Source: Saccharomonospora piscinae
GTDB lineage: Bacteria; Actinomycetota; Actinomycetes; Mycobacteriales; Pseudonocardiaceae
Direction of reading: 5' to 3'
DNA: 64,000 nt
Assembly: GCF_005862235.1 (NCBI RefSeq)
Contig: NZ_VCEK01000004.1
Coordinates: forward strand, 447,869 to 511,868
Shown: piece after piece, positions 17,300-27,524 of the stretch
How the letters are laid out: each line of letters begins with the position of its first letter
How positions within the stretch are numbered: the first letter of the stretch is position 1
Notes under the pieces: model-generated
Database searches by the model: none
Seen by the model: the letters and a program-made list of their open reading frames with translations, nothing else
What the model was told of the DNA's origin: nothing
Translations under genes and position numbers: made by a program

Positions 17300-17967
17300 T
17301 CGCAGTGGTGGTGGCCGACGACCAGCAGCTCGTGCGTGCGGGGTTGTGTTCCCTGCTGGAGCGCGCCGAGGACATCACGGTGGTCGGGGAGGCGTCCGAC
17401 GGCGCGAGCGCGCTGGCGGCGGTGCGCTCGCTGCGGCCGGACGTGGTGCTCATGGACATCCGCATGCCCGGAATGGACGGCATCGAAGCGACGCGCCGGA
17501 TCACGGCCGACGACGCACTGCGTGACGTGCGCGTGGTCGTGTTGACGACGTTCGACACCGACGAGCACATCGTGGACGCGGTGCGGGCGGGTGCGGCGGG
17601 GTTTCTGCTGAAGAACACCGCTCCCGACGAACTGCGGGCGGCCGTGCGGACGGTCGTGGAAGGGGAGGCCCTGCTGTCGCCGTCGGTGACGCGCCGGGTG
17701 ATGGCCGTGGTGGCGGCCGATCGCGGTGTGGTGGAGCCCCGGCTGCTCGCTGACCTGACCGTCAGGGAGCGGGAGGTGCTGGCCGAGATCGCCGCTGGGC
17801 TGTCGAACACCGAGATCGGGTCGGCGCTGTTCATCAGTCCCGCGACCGCACGCACCTATGTCAGCAGGCTGCTCAGCAAGCTCGGCGCGCGCGACCGTGC
17901 TCAGCTCGTGCATCTCGCGTACGAGGCGGGGCTGGTGCGGCCTGGTTCGCGTCAGCGGTCCCGGTGA
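17296..17967 (+). CDS. LuxR/NarL-family response regulator
   Basis: The 223-aa regulator has a receiver domain with phospho-acceptor Asp54 (VVLMDIRMPGMDG), Thr in VVLTTFDTDE and Lys in GFLLKNTAPDEL. A GerE helix-turn-helix follows (LTVREREVLAEIAAGLSNTE, SPATARTYVSRLLSKLGARD). It forms a two-component system with the preceding kinase. Its 3' end overlaps the convergent gene by 16 bp. Confidence 0.93.
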   Translation: MIAVVVADDQQLVRAGLCSLLERAEDITVVGEASDGASALAAVRSLRPDVVLMDIRMPGMDGIEATRRITADDALRDVRVVVLTTFDTDEHIVDAVRAGAAGFLLKNTAPDELRAAVRTVVEGEALLSPSVTRRVMAVVAADRGVVEPRLLADLTVREREVLAEIAAGLSNTEIGSALFISPATARTYVSRLLSKLGARDRAQLVHLAYEAGLVRPGSRQRSR

Positions 17968-18377
17968 GTGGCCGCTCCGGCGTTCAGTCGCTCCGTGTAG
18001 CGCGCGCGTGCCTCGTCGAGCAGCTCCGGGTCGAGCCACGCGACCGGGCGGATGTCGACGAGCAGCGGCTCGTTGTCGGGACCGACATCCACCTGACGAC
18101 CGGACAACACCCACGGCCGTGCGCCCTCGTCGAGTTCGTGGAGGTACTGGCACACCCGCCGGGCCAGCCAGTCCTCCAACGGCAGGGTCCACCAGGCCGG
18201 GGGCGCGAGCGGGTTCGCCGACAGGCCCGGCAGTGCCAGCCCGCTCTCGTGGTCGGTGCTGGAGTGCCGCGCGTCCGACGCCGGTCCGGGTGAGTACCGC
18301 AGGTACGGCGCCCGGCCGGACCGAGTGATCTCCGCCAGCTCCGCCAGCGTGCGCACCGTGACCATGTCCGCTGCCAT
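17952..18377 (-). CDS. DUF6098-like hypothetical protein
   Basis: The 141-aa soluble protein contains SGRAPYLRYSPGPASD, SGLALPGLSANPL, LEDWLARRVCQYLHEL and VLSGRQVDVGPDNEPLL. This pattern matches, from memory, actinobacterial proteins labelled DUF6098, whose function is unknown. It has no signal peptide or membrane segment. ATG 18377 is taken as start; GTG 18380 and ATG 18365 are also possible. It overlaps the response regulator gene tail to tail. Confidence 0.7.
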   Translation of the reverse strand: MAADMVTVRTLAELAEITRSGRAPYLRYSPGPASDARHSSTDHESGLALPGLSANPLAPPAWWTLPLEDWLARRVCQYLHELDEGARPWVLSGRQVDVGPDNEPLLVDIRPVAWLDPELLDEARARYTERLNAGAATHRDR

Positions 18378-18621
18378 CACCCACAGCGGTACCCGGGCTG
18401 GCGCCCGGTCAATCGCTCTTGGTCGCGCTGCCGTTCCGTCGCGAGTGGACGGATCTGGCGACTGACGGTGGGCGGTTCGTCACTCACGCGGATGGAACGC
18501 GCGGCGGAAAGGATTGGCGACCTCCGCTGCTGCGCACACTGTAGCCATACGGGCGCGGAGCGTACTGGGTAGCGCACCGTTGTTCTGATCCGAATACGGC
18601 AACCCGAGGAGTAGTTACACC

Positions 18622-19092
18622 ATGGCAATTCGCAGAGCTGCTGTCGTCGTCGCCATCGCGGCGGGTGCCGCGCTGGCCGTTGCGGGCACCACGAACGCCT
18701 CGACCGAGGACGACTGCGCCACTACCGGTACGTCCGTGCAGTCGTGGTCGGACGCCGAGTGCTCCGACTACGAGTTCGCCCGCAGCGGCCAGGACCACGA
18801 CGAGAAGGACTGGGACCACGGCGACAAGGACCACCGCGACAAGGACCACGGCGACAAGCACCACGACAAGGACTGGGACAAGGACAAGGACTGGGACAAG
18901 GACCACGGCGACAAGCACGGGGACAAGCACCACGACAAGGACTGGGACCACAAGCACGGCGACAAGCACCACGACAAGGACCACAAGCACCACGACAAGG
19001 ACAAGAAGCACAAGCACCACAAGAAGCAGGTGCACAAGAAGCCGCACGGTGGTGTCGAGACCGGTGACGGGTCGCTGGCGGCCTTGCTCTGA
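18622..19092 (+). CDS. Secreted Asp/His/Lys-repeat protein
   Basis: The 156-aa product has a Sec signal peptide (basic AIRRA, hydrophobic core, cleavage near TTNA|STED) and two Cys (32, 47). Residues 58-140 consist almost only of Asp, His and Lys with a few Trp and Gly, in units such as DHGDKHHDKDW. The composition shifts from Asp-rich to Lys/His-rich along the chain. It ends GGVETGDGSLAALL. Such a protein should bind divalent metals strongly; the function is unknown. A sortase-like lipoprotein gene follows 11 bp later. GAGGAG lies ten bases before the ATG. Confidence 0.8.
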   Translation: MAIRRAAVVVAIAAGAALAVAGTTNASTEDDCATTGTSVQSWSDAECSDYEFARSGQDHDEKDWDHGDKDHRDKDHGDKHHDKDWDKDKDWDKDHGDKHGDKHHDKDWDHKHGDKHHDKDHKHHDKDKKHKHHKKQVHKKPHGGVETGDGSLAALL

Positions 19093-19103
19093 GTCGGTTT
19101 CCC

Positions 19104-19733
19104 ATGCGTGATGTGACACGCGGCCGTCCCCGCCTCCCGGTCCGCCGGTGGGCGGGGACGGCGGCGTTGGCCTTTCTCCTGCTGCTCACCGGCTGCGGCG
19201 GCACCGACCGGTCGATCGCCGGGCACGCCGAGGCCGGTGCCGTGCCGCAGGCCGACGACGTCCGGACCGTGCTGGGGCCTTCCCCGGCGACGCGGCTGCG
19301 CATCCCGGAGATCGGGGTGGACACCGGCACCTTCGTGGACCTCGGGCTGAAACCGGACAACACGATGGAGGTCCCCGAGGGAGCCGAGACCGTGGGGTGG
19401 TACGACGCCTCGCCGACTCCGGGTGAGCGGGGGCCGTCCATCCTGGCGGCACACGTCGACTGGCAGAACCAGAAGGGCGTGTTCTTCGACCTGCGCACGT
19501 TGCGGTCCGGTGCCGACGTGCTCGTGGACCGGGCCGACGGCACCGAGGTGCGCTTCGAGGTGACCGAGGTGGAGCAGTACTCGAAGGACGACTTCCCCAC
19601 GGAGAAGGTGTACGGCGATGTGAGCGGAGCCGAGCTCCGTCTCATCACGTGCGGCGGTGACTTCGACCGCGGCGCGCAGAGCTACCGCGACAACGTCGTC
19701 GCCTACGCGACGATGATCTCTTCCGACGGGTAG
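19104..19733 (+). CDS. Class F-type sortase, predicted lipoprotein
   Basis: The 209-aa protein has a lipoprotein signal with lipobox LLTGC (Cys31) and a sortase domain with all catalytic residues: His117 (AAHVDW), Cys183 (LITCGGDFD) and Arg195 (SYRDNVVAYA). The compact size and TCGGDFD match class F sortases of actinobacteria. Its partner may be the preceding Asp/His/Lys-repeat protein, but no LPXTG-type signal occurs there. Lipid anchoring would place the enzyme on the outer face of the membrane. Its last 31 bp overlap the convergent ABC-transporter gene. Confidence 0.85.
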   Translation: MRDVTRGRPRLPVRRWAGTAALAFLLLLTGCGGTDRSIAGHAEAGAVPQADDVRTVLGPSPATRLRIPEIGVDTGTFVDLGLKPDNTMEVPEGAETVGWYDASPTPGERGPSILAAHVDWQNQKGVFFDLRTLRSGADVLVDRADGTEVRFEVTEVEQYSKDDFPTEKVYGDVSGAELRLITCGGDFDRGAQSYRDNVVAYATMISSDG

Positions 19734-20675
19734 TGGCAGGCCACCGGGTGATCGGTGCCGCGGTGGACGAGTTCCGGCTCGTCGCCCCGGCACCGATCCC
19801 GTGCCTTCCAGCACCGGGTGTGGAAGCGGCACCCGGAGGGCGGATCGAGCGGCGACGGCGGGTCACCGCGCAGCACGATCTCCTCCCGGTCGTCGCCGCG
19901 CCAGTCGTCGAGACTGGGAGCCGCCGACAGCAGCGCCTGCGTGTAGGGGTGTGCCGGGCGCTCGTAGATCTGTTCGGTGTCGCCGGTCTCCACGACGGTG
20001 CCGAGGTGCATCACCGCGACGCGGTCGGCGAAGTGCCGGACGACGCCGAGGTCGTGGGTAATGAACAGGTACGCCACGCCCAACTCGTCCTGCAACCGCT
20101 TGAGCAGGGCGAGGATCTGTGCCTGGATGGACACGTCGAGCGCCGACACCGCCTCGTCGCAGACGATGAGCCGGGGTCGTACGGACAGCGCCCTGGCGAT
20201 CGAGATGCGCTGCCGCTGCCCGCCGGAGAACTGGTGCGGGTAGCGCGAGGCATGGCCCGGGTTCAGCCCGACCCGCTCCAGCAGGGCCGCGACCTCGGAG
20301 TCCCACCGGTCGCGCTCGACGATGCCGGGGTGGATGCGCCAGGCCTCGCTGACCAGGTCGTGGACGGTCATGGTCGGGTTGAGCGAGGCGTACGGGTCCT
20401 GGAAGACCAGCTGGATCTGCCGGCGAAGCGCCTTGCGCTCCGGGCGGGTCAGTGTGGTGAGGGCCCTTCCGTCGAAGCGTACCTCGCCCGACAGGGGCGT
20501 CAGCAGGTCGAGCACCGTTCTGGCCACGGTGGACTTACCGCATCCGGACTCGCCGACCAGGCAGACCGTCTGCCCGGCATGCACGGTCAGGTTCACGCCC
20601 GCGACGGCTCGCACGTCTCGCCGCCTGCCCAGCAGGCCCTGCCGCGACCGGTAACCCGCGACAAGATCGACGAGC

Positions 20676-21661
<986 letters not shown>

Positions 21662-21665
<4 letters not shown>

Positions 21666-22513
21666 CGGACCACCGCCGTCGTCGACTGCCGGTTCTTGGT
21701 GTGGGGGTCGGAACGGTCGCGGAACGCGTCTCCGAGCACGCCGACGCAGATCACCACGAGGGTGAGCGCGATCCCGGGCACGGCCGCGATCCACCACGCG
21801 GAGTCCAGGTAGTCGCGTCCGTTGGAGATCGTCGAACCCCACGACGCCTGGTCCAGCGGGACGCCCAGCCCCAGAAAGGACAGCGCGGCCTCGGCCACCA
21901 TCGTGAGCCCGACCTGCATGGTGGCGGCCACCACCAGCGGCTGCACGCACGACGGGAAGATGTAGCGGGTCATGATCCGGACGTCACTCGCGCCCATCAC
22001 CCTGGCCGAGTCGACGAACTCGCGGTTGCGGGCCGCCAGCGCGGACCCCCGTACCACCCTGGCGAAGATCACCCACCGGGTGACGGCCAGCGCGATGATC
22101 ACGTTGAGCAGGCTCGGGCCGAGCACGCCCGCGAGCAGGATCGCCAGCAGGATGCTCGGAAACGCCAGCTGCATGTCGCCGACGCGTGAGATGAGCGAGT
22201 CGACCCAGCCGCCGTAGTACCCGGCGAGCAGTCCGAGTGCCAGGCCGGCGAGCCCGCCCACGGCGACCACCGCGAGCGCCACCAGCAGCGAGACCCGTGA
22301 ACCCGCGATGAACTGGGCGAGCACGTCCCTGCCGTCCTGGTCGGTCCCCAGCAGTGCGAGAGCGCCGTCCGAGGTCGTGCTGCCGGGCGGCAGCAACCGG
22401 TCGGCGACGCGCGTGGCGACGCTGTCGTAGGGCACCAGCCACGGTCCGAACACCGCGACGAGCGCGAACAGGGCCAGCACCGTGAGCGCGATCTTGGCTG
22501 CCGTGGACCTCAT
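21662..22513 (-). CDS. ABC transporter permease (OppC/DppC-like)
   Basis: The 283-aa permease begins with a hydrophobic helix (IALTVLALFALVAVFGPWL) and has GTDQDGRDVLAQFIAGSRVS and the EAALSFLGLGV segment typical of DppC. The coupling EAA loop is at about residues 165-190 (REFVDSARVMGASDVRI). About six helices are visible. It overlaps the preceding permease gene by 4 bp. Confidence 0.92.
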
Positions 22514-23436
22514 ACGGTCTCCAGGGTGATTCTCGGGTCGAGTGCGAAGTACAGCATGTCGACCAGCAAGTTCAGTCCGATGTAGAAGACGGCGATGAGC
22601 ACGATCGCCGCTTCGGCGACGGCATAGTCGCGGTGCACGATCGAGTCGATCATCAGTGTGCCGATGCCCTGCCAGGCGAAGACCTGCTCGATGATCACCG
22701 CGTCGGCGATGAAGTTGCCGAGCACGAGGCCGAGCACCGTCACCACCGGGGTGAGCGTGTTGCGCAGGACGTGGACTCCGAACACGGCTCGTTCGGTCAG
22801 CCCCTTCGACCGCGCGGTGCGGACGTAGTCCCGGCCCAGTTCCTCCAGCGTGCCGTTGCGCACCAGCCGCGCGAGCCAGCCCAGAAACGGCAGCGCGAGC
22901 GTGAACGCGGGCAGGATCAGTGACGCGGGGGTGCCGTCCGCGGTGCCGGGCAGCACGCCCAGCGTTCTGGCGAAGATCAGCACGAGCATGATGCCGACCC
23001 AGAAGGACGGCAGCGCCTGACCTGCCAGCGACAGTGACGACACCAGCCGGTCCACGAGCTTGCCCGTGTTCCGTGCGGCGTGGATGCCCAGCGGGAAGCC
23101 GATCACGATCGTGAGCAGCAGCGCGTAGCCCGCCAGCGTCAGGGTGGCGGGCAGCCGCTCCAGCACGTTGGCCAGCGCGTCACCGCCGAGCCGCCAGGAC
23201 TCGCCGAAGTCCAGTGTCACCACGTCGCCCAGGTGGCGTACGTACTGTTCCCACAAAGGATCGTTGAGGCCGAGTTGCTCCCGGGCCGTGGCCAGCTCGG
23301 CCTCGGTGGCCTGCGCGCCCAGCATCAGCGTGGCCGGGTCGCCGGAGATGACCCGCAGCACCAGGAACACGATGGTGATCGCGCCGAAGACCAGGAACAC
23401 CGACTGGCCGAGTCTGCGCGCGAGATAGGTGATCAT
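22510..23436 (-). CDS. ABC transporter permease (OppB/DppB-like)
   Basis: The 308-aa permease starts MITYLARRLGQSVFLVFGAI, contains LGLNDPLWEQYVRHLGDVVTL, and has the EAA loop RDYVRTARSKGLTERAV. About six membrane helices fit the DppB family. Its ATG overlaps the stop of the LacI regulator as ATGA, so transporter and regulator share one message. Confidence 0.92.
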   Translation of the reverse strand: MITYLARRLGQSVFLVFGAITIVFLVLRVISGDPATLMLGAQATEAELATAREQLGLNDPLWEQYVRHLGDVVTLDFGESWRLGGDALANVLERLPATLTLAGYALLLTIVIGFPLGIHAARNTGKLVDRLVSSLSLAGQALPSFWVGIMLVLIFARTLGVLPGTADGTPASLILPAFTLALPFLGWLARLVRNGTLEELGRDYVRTARSKGLTERAVFGVHVLRNTLTPVVTVLGLVLGNFIADAVIIEQVFAWQGIGTLMIDSIVHRDYAVAEAAIVLIAVFYIGLNLLVDMLYFALDPRITLETV

Positions 23437-24509
23437 GTCGAGTTGCCCTCACTGGTGTGCTCGAGGACGCGGCTGGACGCCCGAACCACGAGGTCACACC
23501 GTTCGTGCCGCTTCTCGGCCTCGGTCCCGGTTTCGTCGCCGTGAATCCGCCGTAGCAGCACGTCGACGGCGGTGGCGCCGATCTCCGCTGCGGGCAGCCG
23601 GACCGTGGTCAGCGCGGGGCTGAGATACGGGGCGAACGGGTGGTCGCCGAAGCCACCGACCAGCACGTCGTCGCCGACGCGCAGGCCAGCCTCGGCGAGT
23701 GCCCGGTACACGCCCAGCGCGAAGTAGTCGTTGCCGACCATGATGGCGTCCGGAAGGTCGTCGCCCCGGACGATGTCCTGTGCGAGCCGGTAGGCGTCGG
23801 CGGGTTCCCACGGCAGGGCGAGTGACTCCCTGCGCCGGGTGGGGACCGAGAGCACCGGGTCACGGCGCGTCTCGGCACCCGAGTCGGCCAGTGCCCGCTG
23901 GAAGCCGGCCGTCCGGTCCGCCACGGGCGAGATCGGCAGGTCCTCCTCCAGCAGGCACAGCGACCGCGCCCCCTGTTCGACCAGGTGGCGGGTGGCCTCG
24001 TAGGCGCCGTGTTCGTAGTCGACGCCCACGAAGTCCAGTTCCAGCGAGGGAAAGTCACGGTTGAGGCACACCAGCGGGACACCGGACTCGTCGAGCCGTT
24101 CCCAGTGCTCGCCGTCGCCCTGCACGGGCACCACGAGTGCGCCGTCGACGCCCCAGCGCAGGAGCGTCTCCGCCGCGTCGCGGTCGAGGCCCTGGCTCTC
24201 CTCCGTGACCAGCAGCATGAGCGAGTAGCCGTGGATCCGGCCGCGTTGCTCGACGGTGCTGATCAGCCGCGAGTAGAACGGGTTCGACGGGTTGGTGATC
24301 ACCAGGCCCAGCGTCATCGCCGAGCCGAGCACGAGGGACCGCGCCATCGAGTTCGGCACGTACCCGAGGCGGGTGGCCTCGGCCTTGATGCGTGCCCGCG
24401 TCCGCTCCCCGACGCTGTCCTTGTCGGACAGCGCCCGGGAGACCGTGTTGACGGACACTCCGAGCGACTTCGCGATGTCCTTCAGAGTCACCCGCCGTGA
24501 CTCACCCAT
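23433..24509 (-). CDS. LacI-family transcriptional regulator
   Basis: The 358-aa protein has the LacI helix-turn-helix (VTLKDIAKSLGVSVNTVSRAL) and hinge (GYVPNSMARSL), then a periplasmic-binding-protein-like effector domain (LGLVITNPSNPFYSRLISTV, DAIMVGNDYFALGVYRAL). It sits inside the transporter operon between the binding-protein and permease genes and probably represses its own operon. LacI regulators usually sense sugars, so the ABC system may carry an oligosaccharide or glycoside although it is peptide-type in sequence. The twin boxes at 27403 and 27525 are its likely operators. Confidence 0.92.
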   Translation of the reverse strand: MGESRRVTLKDIAKSLGVSVNTVSRALSDKDSVGERTRARIKAEATRLGYVPNSMARSLVLGSAMTLGLVITNPSNPFYSRLISTVEQRGRIHGYSLMLLVTEESQGLDRDAAETLLRWGVDGALVVPVQGDGEHWERLDESGVPLVCLNRDFPSLELDFVGVDYEHGAYEATRHLVEQGARSLCLLEEDLPISPVADRTAGFQRALADSGAETRRDPVLSVPTRRRESLALPWEPADAYRLAQDIVRGDDLPDAIMVGNDYFALGVYRALAEAGLRVGDDVLVGGFGDHPFAPYLSPALTTVRLPAAEIGATAVDVLLRRIHGDETGTEAEKRHERCDLVVRASSRVLEHTSEGNST

Positions 24510-24519
24510 GTGCTTCCCC

Positions 24520-26037
24520 TCAGGTTTCGAGCGTCACGCCGCGCAGGTCCGGCTGGTTACTCGGGACGGGTTCGAACCCCTTGACCGAACTGCGCAGCCC
24601 GTAGGTACTGATCAACGCGGCCGGGAAGATCCCGACGGCGTCGTCCCAGATGATCCTGCACGCGTCGGCGTACAGCTCACCGCGCCGGTCCTGGTCCGAC
24701 ACCGAGTGGGCCTCCCGCAGGATCGTGTCCAGTTCGGGGTTGGCGTAGCCCATCCGGTCGGCCGCGGAGTCGTAGAGCCTGCCGAGCGTGAAGTCGGCGT
24801 CGCCGGTGGTGACCGTGTTGATCTGCAGCTCCAGATCGAAGTCCTTCGCGTTGAGCCGCTGCAGCCACTCCGCCTTCTCGATGTTCTGCGGCTCCACCGT
24901 GATCCCGACCTTCGCCCAGTCGGAGATCATCGCCTGGGCGAGCCCGTCGGCGAGGGGCCCGGTGCCGGAGAACCACATCAGCGACGTGCGGAGACCGTCC
25001 CCGAACCCGGCCTCGGCCAGGTCCCGCCGGGCCGCGTCGGGGTCGTAGGCGTAGGGCTCCTGTTCGGCGTGCCCGAACACGGTCGACGGAATCGGTGCGG
25101 TCATCCGCTCCGCGCCGTCACCGAACAGGTTCTTCACGATCGTGGCGATGTCGACGGCCCGCCACATCGCCCTGCGTACGCGGGGGTCGGTGAACGGCTC
25201 ACGCCCGCAGTTGAACCACGTGAAGTAGTACGCGTAGCTCGGAACGGTCTCCAGCCGCACACCGTCGGCGCCCTCCAGTTCCCGCACCTGGTCCGGCGGC
25301 ACGGGCCACAGCACGCTGAGGTCGCCGGTGCGCAGCGCGGTGATCTGGCTGGAGGTCTCCGGCAGGTAGGGCAGCGTGGCCTTCGGCAGTGCGGGCTTGC
25401 CCGACCAGTGCTCGGTCGCCACCAGTTCGAGCACGTCGGAGGGAGTGAAGGACTCCACGGCGAACGGTCCGCTGCCGACGGGTTTGCGGAAGAAGCCGTC
25501 GGCGTTCATCTTGTCGGCGGGCAGGATGAACAGCAGCGTGAGGTTCACGGGGACGGTGCCGAGCGGCTCGTCGGTGACCAGGCGCAGTTCGTGGTCGCCG
25601 GTGACCTCGACGTCGGTGACGGACGTCCACAGCGCGGACTGCGCCGTGCCCGCGTCCCGCACCCGCTCCAGCGACGCCTTGACGTCCCGCGCGGTGAGCG
25701 GGGTTCCGTCGTGGAAGGTGACGTCGTCGCGCAACGTGAGGACCCACGTGGTCGGCTCGGATTGCTCCCAGGCCGTCGCGACGCTCGGCACCAGCCGGTC
25801 GCCGTCGCGCCGGACCAGGGTGTCGTAGATGAGCCTGCCCGCCAGCAGCGTGCTCTCGTCCACACTGCTCGGTCCGTGCGGATCGAGGTCGTTGATGGGC
25901 TGGCTGAACGCCGCCCGCAGGGCTTGTTCGGCCTCGCTCTGCCCGCCGCCTCCGACGCTGCACGACGCGAGATAGGCACCCGCGAGGCTCATGCTGCTGA
26001 TTCTGAGGAAGTTACGCCGGGTGAAGGTGCTCGCCAT
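24520..26037 (-). CDS. Family 5 extracellular solute-binding lipoprotein
   Basis: The product (505 aa) has a twin-arginine-like start (FTRRNFLRIS), a lipobox LASCS and the SBP_bac_5 fold: RLIYDTLVRRDGDRLVP, EPTTWVLTLRDDVTFHDGTPLTA and DPRVRRAMWRAVDI. It captures the substrate of the ABC transporter outside the membrane. ATG 26037 is preceded by GGAG seven bases upstream; a TTG four codons earlier is possible. Family 5 proteins bind peptides, nickel or oligosaccharides, so specificity is open. Confidence 0.92.
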   Translation of the reverse strand: MASTFTRRNFLRISSMSLAGAYLASCSVGGGGQSEAEQALRAAFSQPINDLDPHGPSSVDESTLLAGRLIYDTLVRRDGDRLVPSVATAWEQSEPTTWVLTLRDDVTFHDGTPLTARDVKASLERVRDAGTAQSALWTSVTDVEVTGDHELRLVTDEPLGTVPVNLTLLFILPADKMNADGFFRKPVGSGPFAVESFTPSDVLELVATEHWSGKPALPKATLPYLPETSSQITALRTGDLSVLWPVPPDQVRELEGADGVRLETVPSYAYYFTWFNCGREPFTDPRVRRAMWRAVDIATIVKNLFGDGAERMTAPIPSTVFGHAEQEPYAYDPDAARRDLAEAGFGDGLRTSLMWFSGTGPLADGLAQAMISDWAKVGITVEPQNIEKAEWLQRLNAKDFDLELQINTVTTGDADFTLGRLYDSAADRMGYANPELDTILREAHSVSDQDRRGELYADACRIIWDDAVGIFPAALISTYGLRSSVKGFEPVPSNQPDLRGVTLET

Positions 26038-26052
26038 GATGGTCTCCAATGC

Positions 26053-26385
26053 TCATTCTTTGAGCGTGAGATAGATCTGGACCTTGGCCGATCCCTCGTC
26101 TTCGACGGTCCCCCTGATCCGGAGCCACTGCCCGAACTCCCGGACGGGCCAGGTGAGGATCGTCGTGCCCTCGGCCACCTGGGTCTCGACCTCCGCGTCG
26201 CACCAGTGCAGTCCGTCGGGGGACAGCTGCGTGGTGACGACCAGCCTGGTCGAGGGCTGAGAGGTCTCCAGTACCTGGACGAACCAGCGGGCCTCGCCAG
26301 CCCATCCCGCTTCGAACGGCTCGGTGGTGAAGTCGCCCCGCAGGACCCGGTAACGTTCGAGTACCGCTGCCTGTGACTGTCGCAT
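26053..26385 (-). CDS. Unassigned 110-aa beta-rich protein
   Basis: The 110-aa soluble protein, beginning MRQSQAAVLERYRVLRGDF, is rich in predicted strands (ARWFVQVLETSQPSTRLVVT, TTILTWPVREFGQWLRIRGT). I do not recognise the family. It lies 6 bp after the 320-aa gene and 15 bp before the binding-protein gene, so it belongs to the same operon. With no signal peptide it should be cytoplasmic. The alternating strands resemble small carbohydrate-binding or jelly-roll folds; that is an inference. Confidence 0.65.
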   Translation of the reverse strand: MRQSQAAVLERYRVLRGDFTTEPFEAGWAGEARWFVQVLETSQPSTRLVVTTQLSPDGLHWCDAEVETQVAEGTTILTWPVREFGQWLRIRGTVEDEGSAKVQIYLTLKE

Positions 26386-26391
26386 GAGGAC

Positions 26392-27354
26392 CTACCAATC
26401 CACCGAGATCAGAACGGAGTCCAGGAACAGGAAGTTCCGGACGTTCGTGTGGGTACGGGCGCTGACGTAGAAGTTGAGCAGGTTGTCCAGCGAGTCGTAG
26501 GTGTCCTCGTACGCGGGCACCGGAACGTCGCGCAGGTCGTAGACCCGGTCGTTGACCTGCAACTCGACGTTGCGCTGTGTCTCGGTGTCGAGCTGCCAGC
26601 GCAGGTAGTGCCAGTTGACCTTGGTGGGAACCTCGTTGTAGCAGAACGACTGCGGCTCCCCGACGGACTGCCAGTCCTCGGGGTTCGGCGCGGTGAAGTC
26701 GGCGGTCGGGCCGAGTTTCACCTTGCCCTCCAGGTGCTCCCGGGGCGTTGGCTCGGGCACTACCGGGTACATCCAGCGCCGCGTGAACTGGTTGTCCAGA
26801 TCGGTGTTCTGGTAGCGCATCACGGTGTGGTAGCGCACGCCCCGGTCGTCGCAGATGTCGGTGGCCACGGTGAACGCGCCGAACTGCTGCTCGGACGGGT
26901 GGATGTTGCCGTCCCACTCACCGGAGCCTGCCTGGCTCGACGCCTGGTTCTCCTCGGACGACGCCTCGGCCTTGTAGGTGAAGTACGTTTCGAACTGGAC
27001 GCGGCCCTTCTTGGCCATGGTGAGCCTGCGGATCGCGACCCCGGTGTGCCCGGTGACCGGCCGGGTGGACACCTTGAGCGCGTAGGTTCCCGTCATGGCG
27101 CCGTGCGTGCCGACGTCGAAGAACGTGCACGAGCTGAGCTGCGGTGGGCGGAAGTCGCGCATGTGGTCGTCGACGGTGTCGAGGTTGCTCTCGCCGTCGT
27201 GGTTGCCGATCAGTTCGGTCCAGCCGTGGGTGCCGGTGTTGAACTGGTCGAACACGAGGATGCGGGACAGCGGGTTGTAGCGCGACAACGCCGGGTCGGC
27301 GTCGAGCAGGGCCCGCCGCAGCGATGCGGACAGGTCCGGATCTGTGGTGTGCAA
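26392..27354 (-). CDS. Unassigned lectin-like protein heading the transporter operon
   Basis: The 320-aa protein starts from a TTG with AGGAGC ten bases upstream. It contains SRILVFDQFNTGTHGWTELI, GTYALKVSTRP, GRVQFETYFTYKAEA, WHYLRWQLDTETQRNVELQV and a C-terminal LFLDSVLISVDW. The strand pattern recalls concanavalin-like or polysaccharide-binding jelly rolls. It may belong to a named DUF family (DUF6772 from memory, unverified). No signal peptide is visible. As first gene of a LacI-controlled transporter operon it may handle the imported compound. Confidence 0.68.
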   Translation of the reverse strand: MHTTDPDLSASLRRALLDADPALSRYNPLSRILVFDQFNTGTHGWTELIGNHDGESNLDTVDDHMRDFRPPQLSSCTFFDVGTHGAMTGTYALKVSTRPVTGHTGVAIRRLTMAKKGRVQFETYFTYKAEASSEENQASSQAGSGEWDGNIHPSEQQFGAFTVATDICDDRGVRYHTVMRYQNTDLDNQFTRRWMYPVVPEPTPREHLEGKVKLGPTADFTAPNPEDWQSVGEPQSFCYNEVPTKVNWHYLRWQLDTETQRNVELQVNDRVYDLRDVPVPAYEDTYDSLDNLLNFYVSARTHTNVRNFLFLDSVLISVDW

Positions 27355-27402
27355 GGTGTGTCAGCTCCTGGGGACGGAGGGGACAGCGCTCAGTAGTGAG
27401 GA

Positions 27403-27424
27403 TGAACGTTAACGTGAGCGCTCA
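27403..27424 (+). promoter_or_regulatory. LacI-type double operator, transporter side
   Basis: The 22-bp box holds two CG-centred palindrome cores, TGAACGTTAA and TGAGCGCTCA, with centres 12 bp apart. The GAGCGCTC core is that of many actinobacterial LacI-family operators such as CebR boxes. It is 49 bp upstream of the first gene of the transporter operon. Confidence 0.6.
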
Positions 27425-27524
27425 TTCGGGGTGATGCAGGGAAGTTAACCCGTCGTTCCCGCCGAGTCAACGGGTTCGCTGCGTGAAACGACAAGGTTGA
27501 CGGTCGTGGTGCGGACCTCTAGCG

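Noticed and set aside
18484-19119. Minus-strand frame rich in Leu and Val opposite the D/H/K-repeat gene, resembling a membrane protein
   Set aside because: It is the exact antisense of a repetitive GAC/CAC/AAG codon tract. The hydrophobic repeats follow from the opposite strand, and there is no plausible start or ribosome site.
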